DNA of 64,000 nucleotides, from contig JALUYI010000020.1 of assembly GCA_027013095.1 (NCBI GenBank), positions 1-64,000 of the forward strand, written 5' to 3'. The stretch's first letter is position 1; the number at the start of each line of letters is the position of its first letter. Of the stretch, positions 27,031 to 36,600 are shown piece after piece. The DNA is from Paracoccaceae bacterium. GTDB lineage: Bacteria > Pseudomonadota > Alphaproteobacteria > Rhodobacterales > Rhodobacteraceae. A program made the translations under genes and the position numbers. The notes below the pieces were generated by a model. It was not told the DNA's origin. It searched no databases and worked only from the letters and a program-made list of their open reading frames with translations.

Positions 27031-28080
27031 CTAGGCCAGCAGGGCCAGAAACCGGTCAATATCCTCATCCGTGGTGGCCCAGTTGCAGACCAGCCGGGCG
27101 GTCAGGATCTCGTCCTCGGGGCCGTCAAGCGACTGGCTGAACGGCCACAGGTAATATTGCGCCTGTGCCGCCTGCGCCCGGATATGACCCGCCCGGGGCC
27201 AGCCGGCGAACAGCATGTTTGCGCTGCGCGGTTGCAGGATGATGCCGCTGTCAAGGGCCCTGATCCCGGCTTCGAGACGGGCGGCCTTTTCGTTTGCGTG
27301 TCGGGCCAGACGCAGCCACAGATCGTCGGCCAGATAGGCCTCCATCTGCGCCGAGAGGAACCTGTGCTTGGAAAACAGATGCGCGCCGCGCTTGCGCCGC
27401 AATTCAAACTCCCACGCCTTTTCGGGGTCAAACAGGATCACGGCCTCAACCCCCATGGCACCGTTCTTGGTGGCGCCAAAGCTGAGAATATCAATGCCGG
27501 ATTTCCACGTCATTTCGGCCGGCGTACAGCCCAGCGTCACCAGCGCATTGGCAAAGCGCGCCCCGTCCATGTGAACCGGCAGGTCAAAGGATTTCGCCAC
27601 CTTGCCGAGCGCGCGGATGTCCGCGAGGCTGTAGGCGGTTCCCAACTCGGTCAGTTGCGTGATGGAAAGCGCGCCGCGCTGCACCCCGTGAACCCCCGTA
27701 TCGGCGGTGCCGGCGACGATTTTGCGCAACTGTTCAGGGTCGATTCGCGCCCCGTCCCCGTCCACAAGAACCAGCTTGGCGCCGCCGGTAAAAAATTCAG
27801 GGGCGCCGCATTCATCCTCTTCGATATGCGCGTGGCGGTGGCAGAATACCGCCTGCCACGGCTGGGTTACCGTTGCCAAGGACAGCGCATTTGCCGCCGT
27901 TCCCGTGGCCACCAGATAGACGGCAGCCTCGGGGGCCTCGAAAATCTCGCGGATGCGTGTGCGTACCCGTGCCATGATGGCGTCATCCCCGTAGGGCATT
28001 GCCGCGCCCTCATTGGCCCGGGCAAGGGCGCGCATGATCTCGGGGGCGACGGGGCCGGCATTGTCAGAGGCAAAATACAT
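27031..28080 (-). CDS. ltaE: Low-specificity L-threonine aldolase (beta-eliminating lyase family)
   Basis: A 349-residue fold-type I PLP enzyme that splits L-threonine or allo-threonine to glycine and acetaldehyde. MYFASDNAGPVAPEIM and the early AMPYGDD block are typical, and the PLP lysine lies in DILSFGATKNGAMGVEAV. HMDGARFANALV carries the Asp-Arg that holds the cofactor. Its start is separated by one base from the stop of the YcgN-type gene upstream, so the two are in one unit. Confidence 0.93.
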   Translation of the reverse strand: MYFASDNAGPVAPEIMRALARANEGAAMPYGDDAIMARVRTRIREIFEAPEAAVYLVATGTAANALSLATVTQPWQAVFCHRHAHIEEDECGAPEFFTGGAKLVLVDGDGARIDPEQLRKIVAGTADTGVHGVQRGALSITQLTELGTAYSLADIRALGKVAKSFDLPVHMDGARFANALVTLGCTPAEMTWKSGIDILSFGATKNGAMGVEAVILFDPEKAWEFELRRKRGAHLFSKHRFLSAQMEAYLADDLWLRLARHANEKAARLEAGIRALDSGIILQPRSANMLFAGWPRAGHIRAQAAQAQYYLWPFSQSLDGPEDEILTARLVCNWATTDEDIDRFLALLA

Positions 28081-28081
28081 C

Positions 28082-28561
28082 TCAGGCCATCCCTTCTATG
28101 ATATGGTCTTCAAGATCGTCTTCGTTGATTTCATATTCCGGGATCACCCGGTCGTGCATCGAGATCCCGGCCTCGAAAACACTGTCCGCGCGGCCCGAGA
28201 CCAGCGGGTGCCAGTCAAACAGCGTGCGCCCCTCGAACAACAGGCGATAGGCGCAGGTGACCGGCATCCAATAGGCGATACGCGAGATATTTTCCGGGCT
28301 CAGCACGACGCAATCCTTGACCAACTGTTTGCGCAGCGCGTAATTCCCGCAACTGCTGGTCGCCCCGTCGAACAGGCGGCACGAGACGTTGGTGAACTCG
28401 ATCTCTTGCGTGTCGGCGTCTTCGAGTTTCAGCAGACAGCAGCGTCCGCAGCGATCGCACAGTGCCTCCCATTCGGGTTTGCTAAGGTCCTCAAGTGGTA
28501 CATTCTCCCAGAAACGGGGGCGCAGGTCAGAGTCGGGGGTGGCGGTCACAGGATCGGTCAT
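28082..28561 (-). CDS. YcgN-type cysteine-cluster protein (UPF0260)
   Basis: A 159-residue protein with the family's cysteine cluster: CDRCGRCC near residue 35, then CRLFD, SCGNY and VKDC, and TCAYR later. Such clusters suggest binding of zinc or an Fe-S centre. The family is conserved in proteobacteria, but its function is not established. The C-terminus is acidic. It precedes ltaE by 1 base, suggesting co-translation, and is divergent from the DUF2161 gene. Confidence 0.9.
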   Translation of the reverse strand: MTDPVTATPDSDLRPRFWENVPLEDLSKPEWEALCDRCGRCCLLKLEDADTQEIEFTNVSCRLFDGATSSCGNYALRKQLVKDCVVLSPENISRIAYWMPVTCAYRLLFEGRTLFDWHPLVSGRADSVFEAGISMHDRVIPEYEINEDDLEDHIIEGMA

Positions 28562-28666
28562 GGGAGGAACATGGACTGGAAAGCGCGCCTTGAAAAGAGC
28601 GAAAATCCCCGCGCCTTGAGAGGCAGCGCTCTTTGGCCTAGCGTATTGTAAAAAAGGACCGGAAGG

Positions 28667-29350
28667 ATGCAGGAGACCGATCTATACGCGCCGATCAAGC
28701 GTATGCTCGAGGCGCAGGGTTACGAGGTCAAGGCCGAGGTCATGGATTGCGATATCGTGGCGCGGCGGGGCGATGAGGCGCCGGTGATCGTCGAGATGAA
28801 GCTGCACCTGTCGCTGGAGCTGCTGTTGCAGGGCGTTGATCGGCTGGCGATCAGCGATGCGGTCTATCTGGCCGTGCCCCGGGGGGGCAGCGCGCGCTGG
28901 CGCCTGCAGTTGAAGGGGGTCCTAAAGCTGTGCCGCCGTCTGGGGCTGGGGCTGATCTCGGTCAGGGTCCACGCGACGCGGCCCGCGGTTGAGGTTCACC
29001 TTGACCCGGCCCCGTATCAACCGCGCAAGAACGCCCGACGCAGAACCTCTTTGCTGAGGGAATTTTCACGTCGTATCGGCGACCCCAACACCGGTGGGCA
29101 GACCCGCCGTCCAGTGGTGACGGCGTATCGGCAGGATGCTTTGCGTCTGGCCGCCAATCTGGCCGAGGCGGGCCGCGGGCGTCCGGCTGAGATGGCGCGC
29201 GCGCTGGGGATCGCAAATGCCGGGGCCATTCTGCAAAGGGATCACTATGGCTGGTTTTGTCGGCACGCGCGCGGGGTCTATGGCCTCAGCCCGGCGGGCG
29301 AAGCGGCCCTTCGGCTCTATGCCGACGTGGTCAAAGGCCTCGGGCCCTGA
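28667..29350 (+). CDS. DUF2161 family protein, putative PD-(D/E)XK nuclease
   Basis: A 227-residue protein. The N-terminal 110 residues look like a restriction-type nuclease core: VMDCDIVARRGDEAP supplies the Asp and VIVEMKLHL the (D/E)xK pair. The C-terminal part (about 140-227) resembles a small winged-helix/HTH module (AEMARALGIANAGAIL), perhaps for DNA binding. The middle is basic. The family is annotated as a putative phosphodiesterase with no known role. It is a single gene, divergent from YcgN and convergent with ribF (6 bases between stops). Confidence 0.85.
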   Translation: MQETDLYAPIKRMLEAQGYEVKAEVMDCDIVARRGDEAPVIVEMKLHLSLELLLQGVDRLAISDAVYLAVPRGGSARWRLQLKGVLKLCRRLGLGLISVRVHATRPAVEVHLDPAPYQPRKNARRRTSLLREFSRRIGDPNTGGQTRRPVVTAYRQDALRLAANLAEAGRGRPAEMARALGIANAGAILQRDHYGWFCRHARGVYGLSPAGEAALRLYADVVKGLGP

Positions 29351-29356
29351 TCGACC

Positions 29357-30301
29357 TCAACCCGGCAGGTTGGATAGGATCTCGCGGCAGGTCGCGCAAT
29401 CGGCATCGATCTGGGTGACCAGCGCATCCAGATCGTCGAATTTCAGTTCGGGGCGCAGGTAGTGGACCAGCGCAACCGAAATCTCGGCCCCGTAGATGTC
29501 ACCGGCAAAATCAAAGATGAACACCTCCAGATTGGGGGTCGTGCCGTCAAACATCGGCCGCAGGCCGATCGAGGCGGCCCCCTGATAGCTGCCGGCAAAG
29601 GGGCCTTCCAGCACGTCCACCAGAACCGCATAGACGCCGAATTTTGGCCGATGCAGCCCGTCAATCGCCAGATTGGCGGTGGGAAATCCCAGATCTCGGC
29701 CACGTTGGTCGCCGCCGATCACCCGCCCGTCGATGCGGTGCCAGTGACCCAACATGCGCGCTGCATCCTCGGGGCGCCCGTCGCTGAGGGCGTTGCGGAT
29801 GTTGGTTGACGAGAATTCGCCCTTGTCATCGGCCAGAAGCGGTGCCTTGGTGACGCCAAAACCCATCTCGCGCCCCATGTCGATCAGGGTGTCGGCGGTG
29901 CCGCTGCGCCCCTTGCCAAAGTTGAAATCGGCCCCCACGACGACGTGCTTCAGGCCGAATCCGTTGACAATCACGTCGCGGGCAAAGTCCTCGGCACTGA
30001 GCGATGAGAGGGTGGCGTTAAAGTTCAACTCATAGAGCAGATCGACCCCCAGTTTTTCCAGACGATGGGCGCGCGAGCGGGCGTTCATCAGGCGAAAGGG
30101 CGGCGCGTCCGGGGCGAAATACTGACGCGGGTGGGGCTCGAAGGTGACCACGCCCAGCGGGCAGCCAAGACGTTGCGCCTCGGTTCGGGCCAGCGCGATG
30201 ACCGATTGGTGACCCAGATGCAGGCCATCAAAATTACCGATAGCGACCGAGGCCCCCCGGTCCTGCGCCGCAACATAACGATAGTCCCGAATGATCCGCA
30301 T
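29357..30301 (-). CDS. ribF: Bifunctional riboflavin kinase/FAD synthetase
   Basis: A 314-residue enzyme that makes FMN from riboflavin and FAD from FMN. The N-terminal FAD synthetase domain has AIGNFDGLHLGHQSVI and the VVGADFNFGKGRSG block. The C-terminal flavokinase domain has GRDLGFPTANL and GVYAVLVDVLEG. The start MRIIRDYRYV at 30301 is the family norm. It lies 13 bases downstream of the MaoC gene in the minus-strand unit HAD-MaoC-ribF. Confidence 0.97.
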   Translation of the reverse strand: MRIIRDYRYVAAQDRGASVAIGNFDGLHLGHQSVIALARTEAQRLGCPLGVVTFEPHPRQYFAPDAPPFRLMNARSRAHRLEKLGVDLLYELNFNATLSSLSAEDFARDVIVNGFGLKHVVVGADFNFGKGRSGTADTLIDMGREMGFGVTKAPLLADDKGEFSSTNIRNALSDGRPEDAARMLGHWHRIDGRVIGGDQRGRDLGFPTANLAIDGLHRPKFGVYAVLVDVLEGPFAGSYQGAASIGLRPMFDGTTPNLEVFIFDFAGDIYGAEISVALVHYLRPELKFDDLDALVTQIDADCATCREILSNLPG

Positions 30302-30314
30302 CAGATTGCCCCTC

Positions 30315-30749
30315 TCACGCCCGCCTTGGGGCCAGCACCAGCGCATCGCCCTTGATGACCACCTTGTCTCCGACCCGGGCGACACAATCAAGGCTGACCC
30401 GTCCCTTGTTCAGGTCGATCGCGGCCACGGTGACGGTTGCATCCACCAGATCGCCCGGTTTGACCGGAGCGCGAAAGCTGAGGTTCTGGGCAAGGTAGAT
30501 GGTGCCGTGGCCGGGCAGGCGCTCGCCGATGATGGCCGAGAACAGCGCCGCTGACAGCATTCCGTGGGCGATGCGCCCCTTGAACATGGTCTGCGCCGCA
30601 TAATCAGCGTCCAGATGCAGTGGGTTTCGGTCTTCGCTGATCTCGGCAAAGGCGGCGATTTCGGCGTGGCCCATCACCTTGGACAGGCTGCGGCTGAGCC
30701 CTGTTTCAAGGTCCTCAAGATAGATGGTCCCGATGTCCGTATTGCTCAT
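30315..30749 (-). CDS. MaoC family (hot-dog) dehydratase
   Basis: A 144-residue single hot-dog enzyme resembling (R)-specific enoyl-CoA hydratases (PhaJ-like). The hydratase motif is seen in FAEISEDRNPLHLDADYA (Asp and His of the active site) followed by FKGRIAHGMLSAALFS. It probably hydrates a (2E)-enoyl-CoA, with a role in fatty acid or polyhydroxyalkanoate metabolism; the chain length cannot be read. The start MSNTDIGTIY lies 20 bases after the HAD gene. Confidence 0.93.
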   Translation of the reverse strand: MSNTDIGTIYLEDLETGLSRSLSKVMGHAEIAAFAEISEDRNPLHLDADYAAQTMFKGRIAHGMLSAALFSAIIGERLPGHGTIYLAQNLSFRAPVKPGDLVDATVTVAAIDLNKGRVSLDCVARVGDKVVIKGDALVLAPRRA

Positions 30750-30769
30750 CTTCTGGCCTTTCGTGGCTG

Positions 30770-31657
30770 TCAGCGCAGGTGCCCCGCAGCGAATGTCGGG
30801 GACAAGACTGCCGGTTGCAGGAATTTTTTCAGCTTTTCGGGGTCTGGCTGGGCCGCTTCGTCGGCTGCGGTGCCGGTCTCGCGGGCGGCCAGACCGCCGG
30901 TGATGAACAGGCTGTCCAGATCCTCGCCCATGGCGCCCTTGATGTCGGTGTTGATGCCGTCGCCAATGGCAAGGATGCGCTCGGGCTCGACGTGGCGGAT
31001 CGCCTGCAGGCGGTTGCGCGCCAAATCGTAGATGGCCGGGTAGGGCTTGCCGAAATAGAGGGTCTGGCCGCCGATTTTGCTGTAGGCCCGCCCCAGAGCG
31101 CCGGCGCAATAGATGCGGGTGTCGCCCTTGTCAACAAAGATGTCCGGGTTGGTGCAGAGCATCTTCAGCCCCTTGGTCTTGGCATAAAGCAGCGTCTCGC
31201 GGTAATCCTCCGGGGTCTCTGTGTCGTCGTCAAACAGGCCGGTACAGACGATTCCCTCGGCCTGCTTTAGCGGCACGCGGCGGATCTGATGCCCGTTCAG
31301 AACATCCTCTGGAAGGCCTCGGAAAAAGCCGGAATCCCGCGCCGGGCCCAGATGATAGACGTCATATCCCACATCCCCCGAGGCCAGCGCGAATTGCGAC
31401 GCGTCCCCCGAGGCGGCGATGTCGTCCCAGCAGTCTCGCGGCACGCCGATCTTTTCCAATTGGCGTATGACCGAGGGGCGCGGGCGCGGCGAATTGGTCA
31501 ACAGGATGACGGTGCCGCCCGCGCGGCGAAAGCCCCTGAGCGCAGCCACCGCCGCGGCATACGGGCGATAGCCGTTGTGCAGACAGCCCCACAGATCGAC
31601 ATAGGCGGCGTCGTATCGCCCGTTCAGATCGTGAAGGCGGTTGATGATTTGGCTCAC
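30770..31657 (-). CDS. HAD-superfamily class IIA hydrolase (TIGR01459 type)
   Basis: A 295-residue HAD phosphatase resembling NagD and pyridoxal/4-nitrophenyl phosphatases. Motif I reads AYVDLWGCLHNG, with Trp in place of the second Asp of DxD. Motif II is ILLTNSPRP, Lys appears near YFGKPYPAIYD, and motif III is ILAIGDGINTDIKGA. The substrate is unknown. The start codon is GTG (31657), 7 bases from the ppaC stop. It lies in the unit ppaC-HAD-MaoC-ribF. Confidence 0.9.
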   Translation of the reverse strand: MSQIINRLHDLNGRYDAAYVDLWGCLHNGYRPYAAAVAALRGFRRAGGTVILLTNSPRPRPSVIRQLEKIGVPRDCWDDIAASGDASQFALASGDVGYDVYHLGPARDSGFFRGLPEDVLNGHQIRRVPLKQAEGIVCTGLFDDDTETPEDYRETLLYAKTKGLKMLCTNPDIFVDKGDTRIYCAGALGRAYSKIGGQTLYFGKPYPAIYDLARNRLQAIRHVEPERILAIGDGINTDIKGAMGEDLDSLFITGGLAARETGTAADEAAQPDPEKLKKFLQPAVLSPTFAAGHLR

Positions 31658-31664
31658 GGGGGGA

Positions 31665-32582
31665 TCAGACTTTCAGGTTGGGGATGATCTGCTTTTTGCG
31701 GCTCACGATTCCCGGCAGGACCACGGTGTCGCCGGTTGGCTGAACGTCAAACGAGTTTTTGGCCAGCGAGGAGACAAAGGTGTTGGGCAACAACAGCGTG
31801 GCCTCTTCGTTCAGGATATCGACGATGAACAACAGCACCTCGTCAACGCCGTCCTCGGCGGCAACCGCGGGCATGGCGGCCATCAGGCTGTCCTTGCGGG
31901 CCAGAACGACCGCGGGGCTGGTGGTTTCCAGAACCGAAACGCGAAAGGCTTTGCCGGCGGTGTTGTATTTCTTGCTGTCCAGACGCAGCAATTCGGCGTC
32001 GCTGAAATGCGAGATATCGGATTTCGCGGCGAACATCCGGGCAGCGTAGGCGGGGATATCGACCCCCAGATCGGCAGCCAGCCGCTCAGCCAGATCGCGA
32101 TCGGTCGGGGTGGTCGTGGGGCTGCGGAACTCCAGCGTATCAGACAGCACACAGGACAGCATCAGCCCCTTGACCCAGTCCGGCGCGCCGTCCAGATCGC
32201 GCCCGATCAGCCAGCTCATCACGGTGGCGGTGGCGGCCACGGGGCGAATCGTGATCTTGATCGGGCCTTTCGTGACCAGACCGCCGGCCAGCAGGTGGTG
32301 GTCGATGATCTCGGCGATATTGGCCTCATTGATATTGGCGGGCAGTTCGCCGGGGTTGTTGGTGTCCACGATCACAACCTCGTCGGCGTCGCAGGGATCG
32401 CCCAGAGTGGCTGGCATCTCGACCCCCCAATGCTCTAGCACGAACTGCGCCTCGGTGTTGGGCGGCTCTAGGACAAAGGCCTGGGCCGTCTTGCCCTGTA
32501 CGTCATTCAGATACCACGCCCAGATCAGGGCCGAGCAGGTTGCGTCAGTGTCGGGGGCCAGATGGCCGAATACTTTGATCAT
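31665..32582 (-). CDS. ppaC: Manganese-dependent inorganic pyrophosphatase
   Basis: A 305-residue family II pyrophosphatase of the DHH superfamily. It hydrolyses PPi to two phosphates and drives biosynthetic reactions. Metal ligands are visible in FGHLAPDTDATCSALI, VVIVDTNNPGEL and EIIDHHLLAGG, and the C-terminal DHHA2 domain ends with the substrate-binding region including SRKKQIIP. Mn2+ or Co2+ is the usual cofactor. It is divergent from groESL and is the first gene of the minus-strand unit that ends in ribF. Confidence 0.96.
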   Translation of the reverse strand: MIKVFGHLAPDTDATCSALIWAWYLNDVQGKTAQAFVLEPPNTEAQFVLEHWGVEMPATLGDPCDADEVVIVDTNNPGELPANINEANIAEIIDHHLLAGGLVTKGPIKITIRPVAATATVMSWLIGRDLDGAPDWVKGLMLSCVLSDTLEFRSPTTTPTDRDLAERLAADLGVDIPAYAARMFAAKSDISHFSDAELLRLDSKKYNTAGKAFRVSVLETTSPAVVLARKDSLMAAMPAVAAEDGVDEVLLFIVDILNEEATLLLPNTFVSSLAKNSFDVQPTGDTVVLPGIVSRKKQIIPNLKV

Positions 32583-32805
32583 GTTGGCAGCTTTGTCTTG
32601 TTGGTTCGGGTCATGTCGGGTTGAAAATCCCCCGCCTTATAGGCGTATGTCGCCGCCTTGTCATCCGTTGCTTGCGCCGAATTGCGCAAATAATGCCGCG
32701 GTGCAGCAGGCGCGTCGCCGCATGGCCGCACCCGGCCTTATTGTCCTTGCGGTTGCGCGTTGGTGGTTTTTTCCCAAAAAGCCGGGGCAAATTGGCCGGA
32801 ACGCC
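32583..32805. other. ppaC/groES divergent spacer, upstream part
   Basis: These 223 bases between the ppaC start and the groES -35 box hold no plausible gene. The ppaC promoter must lie here but has no clear consensus. A TTGTTGG/TTGTCATCC-rich portion near 32600-32665 shows no repeat. Confidence 0.5.
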
Positions 32806-32834
32806 TTGACTTGCGCTGCGTGCATCACTAAATC
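32806..32834 (+). promoter_or_regulatory. groESL promoter
   Basis: TTGACT (-35, 32806-32811) and TAAATC (-10, 32829-32834) are separated by exactly 17 bases. Transcription would start near 32841, at the upstream edge of the CIRCE element, which fits repression by HrcA blocking initiation. Confidence 0.65.
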
Positions 32835-32841
32835 CGCGCTG

Positions 32842-32868
32842 TTAGCACTCAAGGGTGGCGAGTGATAA
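32842..32868 (+). promoter_or_regulatory. CIRCE element (HrcA operator) of groESL
   Basis: The arms TTAGCACTC (32842-32850) and GAGTGATAA (32860-32868) surround a 9-base spacer. This is the consensus CIRCE inverted repeat with one mismatch in the right arm (A for C). It implies HrcA repression relieved on heat shock, when GroEL is titrated by unfolded protein. hrcA itself is not in the window. Confidence 0.93.
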
Positions 32869-32926
32869 CAGACCTGCAAGGCCACCTCTGACATTTTGGA
32901 ATTCTCACAATCAAGGAGCGATTTCC

Positions 32927-33211
32927 ATGGCATTCACACCGTTGCACGACCGTGTACTGGTTCGCCGCATCGAAAGCGACGAAAAAACCGCTGGCGGGCT
33001 GATCATCCCTGACAGCGCAAAAGAAAAACCCGCCGAGGGCGAGATCGTTGCCGCCGGTGACGGCGCCCGTGACGACAGCGGCAAGCGTATCGCGATGGAC
33101 GTCAAGGTCGGCGACAAGGTCCTGTTCGGCAAATGGTCCGGGACCGAAGTCACGCTTGATGGCGAGGAACTGCTGATCATGAAAGAAAGCGACATCCTGG
33201 GCATCCTCTAA
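32927..33211 (+). CDS. groES: Co-chaperonin GroES
   Basis: A 94-residue Hsp10 that caps the GroEL cage. [17 protein letters not shown] is the usual beginning, the mobile loop is [18 protein letters not shown], and [22 protein letters not shown] is near the end. The start has AAGGAGCG 7 bases upstream. It forms a two-gene operon with groEL under a CIRCE-controlled promoter. Confidence 0.98.
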   Translation: MAFTPLHDRVLVRRIESDEKTAGGLIIPDSAKEKPAEGEIVAAGDGARDDSGKRIAMDVKVGDKVLFGKWSGTEVTLDGEELLIMKESDILGIL

Positions 33212-34903
<1,692 letters not shown>

Positions 34904-34906
34904 GAA

Positions 34907-35103
34907 CCGGCTTTGGCCCGCGGCAAGCGGGCCAAAACGGTTCTGGCGACAGGGTCTTGCGTTAGCAAGGTCCCGAGAGCCCCGGCTTTGGCCCGCGGCA
35001 AGCGGGCCAAAACGGTTCTGGCGACAGGGTCTTGCGTTAGCAAGGTCCCGAGAGCCCCGGCTTTGGCCCGCGGCAAGCAGGCCAAAACGGTTCTGGCGAC
35101 AGG
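34907..35103. repeat. 75-bp tandem repeat, 2.6 copies, downstream of groEL
   Basis: Near-identical units begin at 34907, 34982 and 35057 (period 75), the third breaking off at about 35103. Each unit contains a 9-bp stem TTTGGCCCG/CGGGCCAAA with a 7-base loop (first copy 34912-34936) and a second hairpin around GGGTCTTGC-GTTA-GCAAGGTCCC. The third copy has one base change in the first stem (CAGG for CGGG). Because 75 is a multiple of three, the repeat is open on both strands as a 25-residue periodic peptide, but no ribosome-binding site supports translation. It lies in the groESL 3' untranslated region. Confidence 0.95.
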
Positions 35104-35133
35104 CGCCAATCCGACAGAATGAACGCGATCCGA

Positions 35134-35162
35134 GGGGCAGCTTTCCGGCTGCCCCTTTTCTT
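35134..35162 (+). terminator. Rho-independent terminator of groESL
   Basis: GGGGCAGC (35134-35141) pairs with GCTGCCCC (35148-35155) around a 6-base loop, followed by TTTTCTT. This is the strongest terminator in the window and ends the groESL transcript after the tandem repeat. Confidence 0.88.
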
Positions 35163-35226
35163 ATTGCGGCGCAAACGCAAGTGGGCACAGATCCACAAGA
35201 AATCCGTCAATTTTCCCGATTTTCTT

Positions 35227-35255
35227 TTGACGCTTGGTCTGTTTGGGCATATGCA
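35227..35255 (+). promoter_or_regulatory. Candidate promoter of the ABC importer operon
   Basis: TTGACG (35227-35232) and TATGCA (35250-35255) are 17 bases apart. The start would be near 35262, about 35 bases before the substrate-binding protein ATG, which has GGGAGGA upstream. The -10 box is weak. Confidence 0.48.
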
Positions 35256-35296
35256 AAAGAGGTGACGACAGTCAACTTTATGTCTCGGGAGGACAC

Positions 35297-36505
35297 ATGA
35301 AACATTTCATTTTCGCAGGGGCCGTGTCCCTTGCATCAGCGGCGTTTGCGCTGAACGTATCGGCTGCCCCCATCGTTTTGGGCGCCGCCGTTTCGCAATC
35401 GGGGAAATACTCGACCAACGGCATGCATACCGTGAACGGCTACAACATGGCCGTCGAGGCGATCAACGCCCGTGGGGGCGTCAAGGTGGGGGGCAAATCC
35501 TACCCGCTGGCGATCAAGTACTATGATGACGAATCCACGCCCGCCCGTGGTGCTGAACTGGCCGAGCGCCTGATCAGTCAGGATGGCGTCAAATTCCTGC
35601 TTGGGCCGTACTCGTCGGGCTTGACCAAGGCCATCGCGCCGGTGACTGAAAAGCACGGCGTGCCGATGGTCGAGGCAAACGGCGCCTCGCGCTCGCTGTT
35701 CACCAACGGCTACAAATACACCTTTGCGGTGCTGTCCACGTCTGAGAAATATCTGGCGTCGGCCATCGCCCTTGCCGCGGAAATGGCAAAATCCGAGGGC
35801 CGCGACCCGTCCAGCCTGAAGGTTGGCATGGCGTTTGAAATCGACCCGTTCAGCCAGGACATCCGCGCCGGTGTCATGGATGACGTGGCCAAATTCGGCA
35901 TGAAGATCGTGATCGACGACAAGCTGCCGAAAAACCTGAACGACATGACCCCGACCATGACCAAGCTGCGGGCGCTGAAGCCTGACCTGCTGGTGGTTTC
36001 CGGTCACTCCAAGGGGGCGGCCACGGCGACCCGGCAAATGGCCGAACAGAACGTCTATGTGCCGATGGTGGCCATGACCCATTGCGATAGCGCCGATATC
36101 ATCGGCAAGTTCGGCAAGGCGGCCGAGGGTATCCTCTGTGCGGCCCAGTGGGCACCGTCCCTGACCTACAAGGATGACCTGTTCGGGTCCGCCGCGGATT
36201 TCGCCAAGAAGTTCAAGGCGAAATACGGCTATGCTCCGCCCTATCAGGCGGCTGAGTCAGCGGCGGCAGTCGAGGTCTTTGCCAATGCCATTGAGCGCGC
36301 TGGCTCGCTTGACCAGAAGGCCGTTCGCGACGCTCTGGCGAAAACCGACATGCAGACGTTCTATGGCAATATCAAGTTCGACAAGACCGGCAAGAACATT
36401 GCCAAGCCGATGGTGCTGTATCAGGTCCAGAACGGCCAGTTGAAGGTCGTGGCGCCCACCAAATGGGCTGACGCCAAGGTCATTTATCCGCGCGCACGCA
36501 ACTAG
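35297..36505 (+). CDS. ABC transporter substrate-binding protein, branched-chain amino acid type
   Basis: A 402-residue periplasmic receptor (Peripla_BP_6/LivJ-like). An export signal MKHFIFAGAVSLASAAFALN is cleaved after about SAA. The mature part opens IVLGAAVSQSGKYSTNG, followed by LISQDGVKFLLGPYSSGLT and VPMVEANGAS. These are typical of receptors for amino acids, urea, amides or aromatic acids, and the ligand cannot be assigned. Its gene heads the five-gene importer. A stable stem-loop after the stop may raise its level over the membrane genes. Confidence 0.93.
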   Translation: MKHFIFAGAVSLASAAFALNVSAAPIVLGAAVSQSGKYSTNGMHTVNGYNMAVEAINARGGVKVGGKSYPLAIKYYDDESTPARGAELAERLISQDGVKFLLGPYSSGLTKAIAPVTEKHGVPMVEANGASRSLFTNGYKYTFAVLSTSEKYLASAIALAAEMAKSEGRDPSSLKVGMAFEIDPFSQDIRAGVMDDVAKFGMKIVIDDKLPKNLNDMTPTMTKLRALKPDLLVVSGHSKGAATATRQMAEQNVYVPMVAMTHCDSADIIGKFGKAAEGILCAAQWAPSLTYKDDLFGSAADFAKKFKAKYGYAPPYQAAESAAAVEVFANAIERAGSLDQKAVRDALAKTDMQTFYGNIKFDKTGKNIAKPMVLYQVQNGQLKVVAPTKWADAKVIYPRARN

Positions 36506-36528
36506 GCGTTCGCCAACCGAAAAAACTG

Positions 36529-36552
36529 CGAAGGGGCATTCGTGCCCCTTCG
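36529..36552 (+). other. Stem-loop between receptor and permease genes
   Basis: CGAAGGGGCA (36529-36538) and TGCCCCTTCG (36543-36552) make a perfect 10-bp stem with the 4-base loop TTCG. There is no U-run after it, so it looks more like a 3'-end stabiliser or partial attenuator than a terminator. Such elements commonly raise expression of the receptor relative to downstream permease genes. Confidence 0.7.
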
Positions 36553-36600
36553 TGACATCTGGCACCCGGTGCCGTTTGCAGCGCAGTTTGGAAAGCAGGC

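Noticed and set aside
26953..28101. Plus-strand open frame opposite the threonine aldolase gene
   Set aside because: The reverse strand encodes a complete PLP enzyme with all motifs, and the plus-strand reading is basic and motif-free.
31641..32438. Plus-strand open frame opposite ppaC
   Set aside because: Antisense to a well-conserved DHH pyrophosphatase; composition is Gly/Gln/His-rich without any family resemblance.
34907..35103. CRISPR array
   Set aside because: Whole 75-base units are repeated without variable spacers, so this is a tandem repeat and not a CRISPR.
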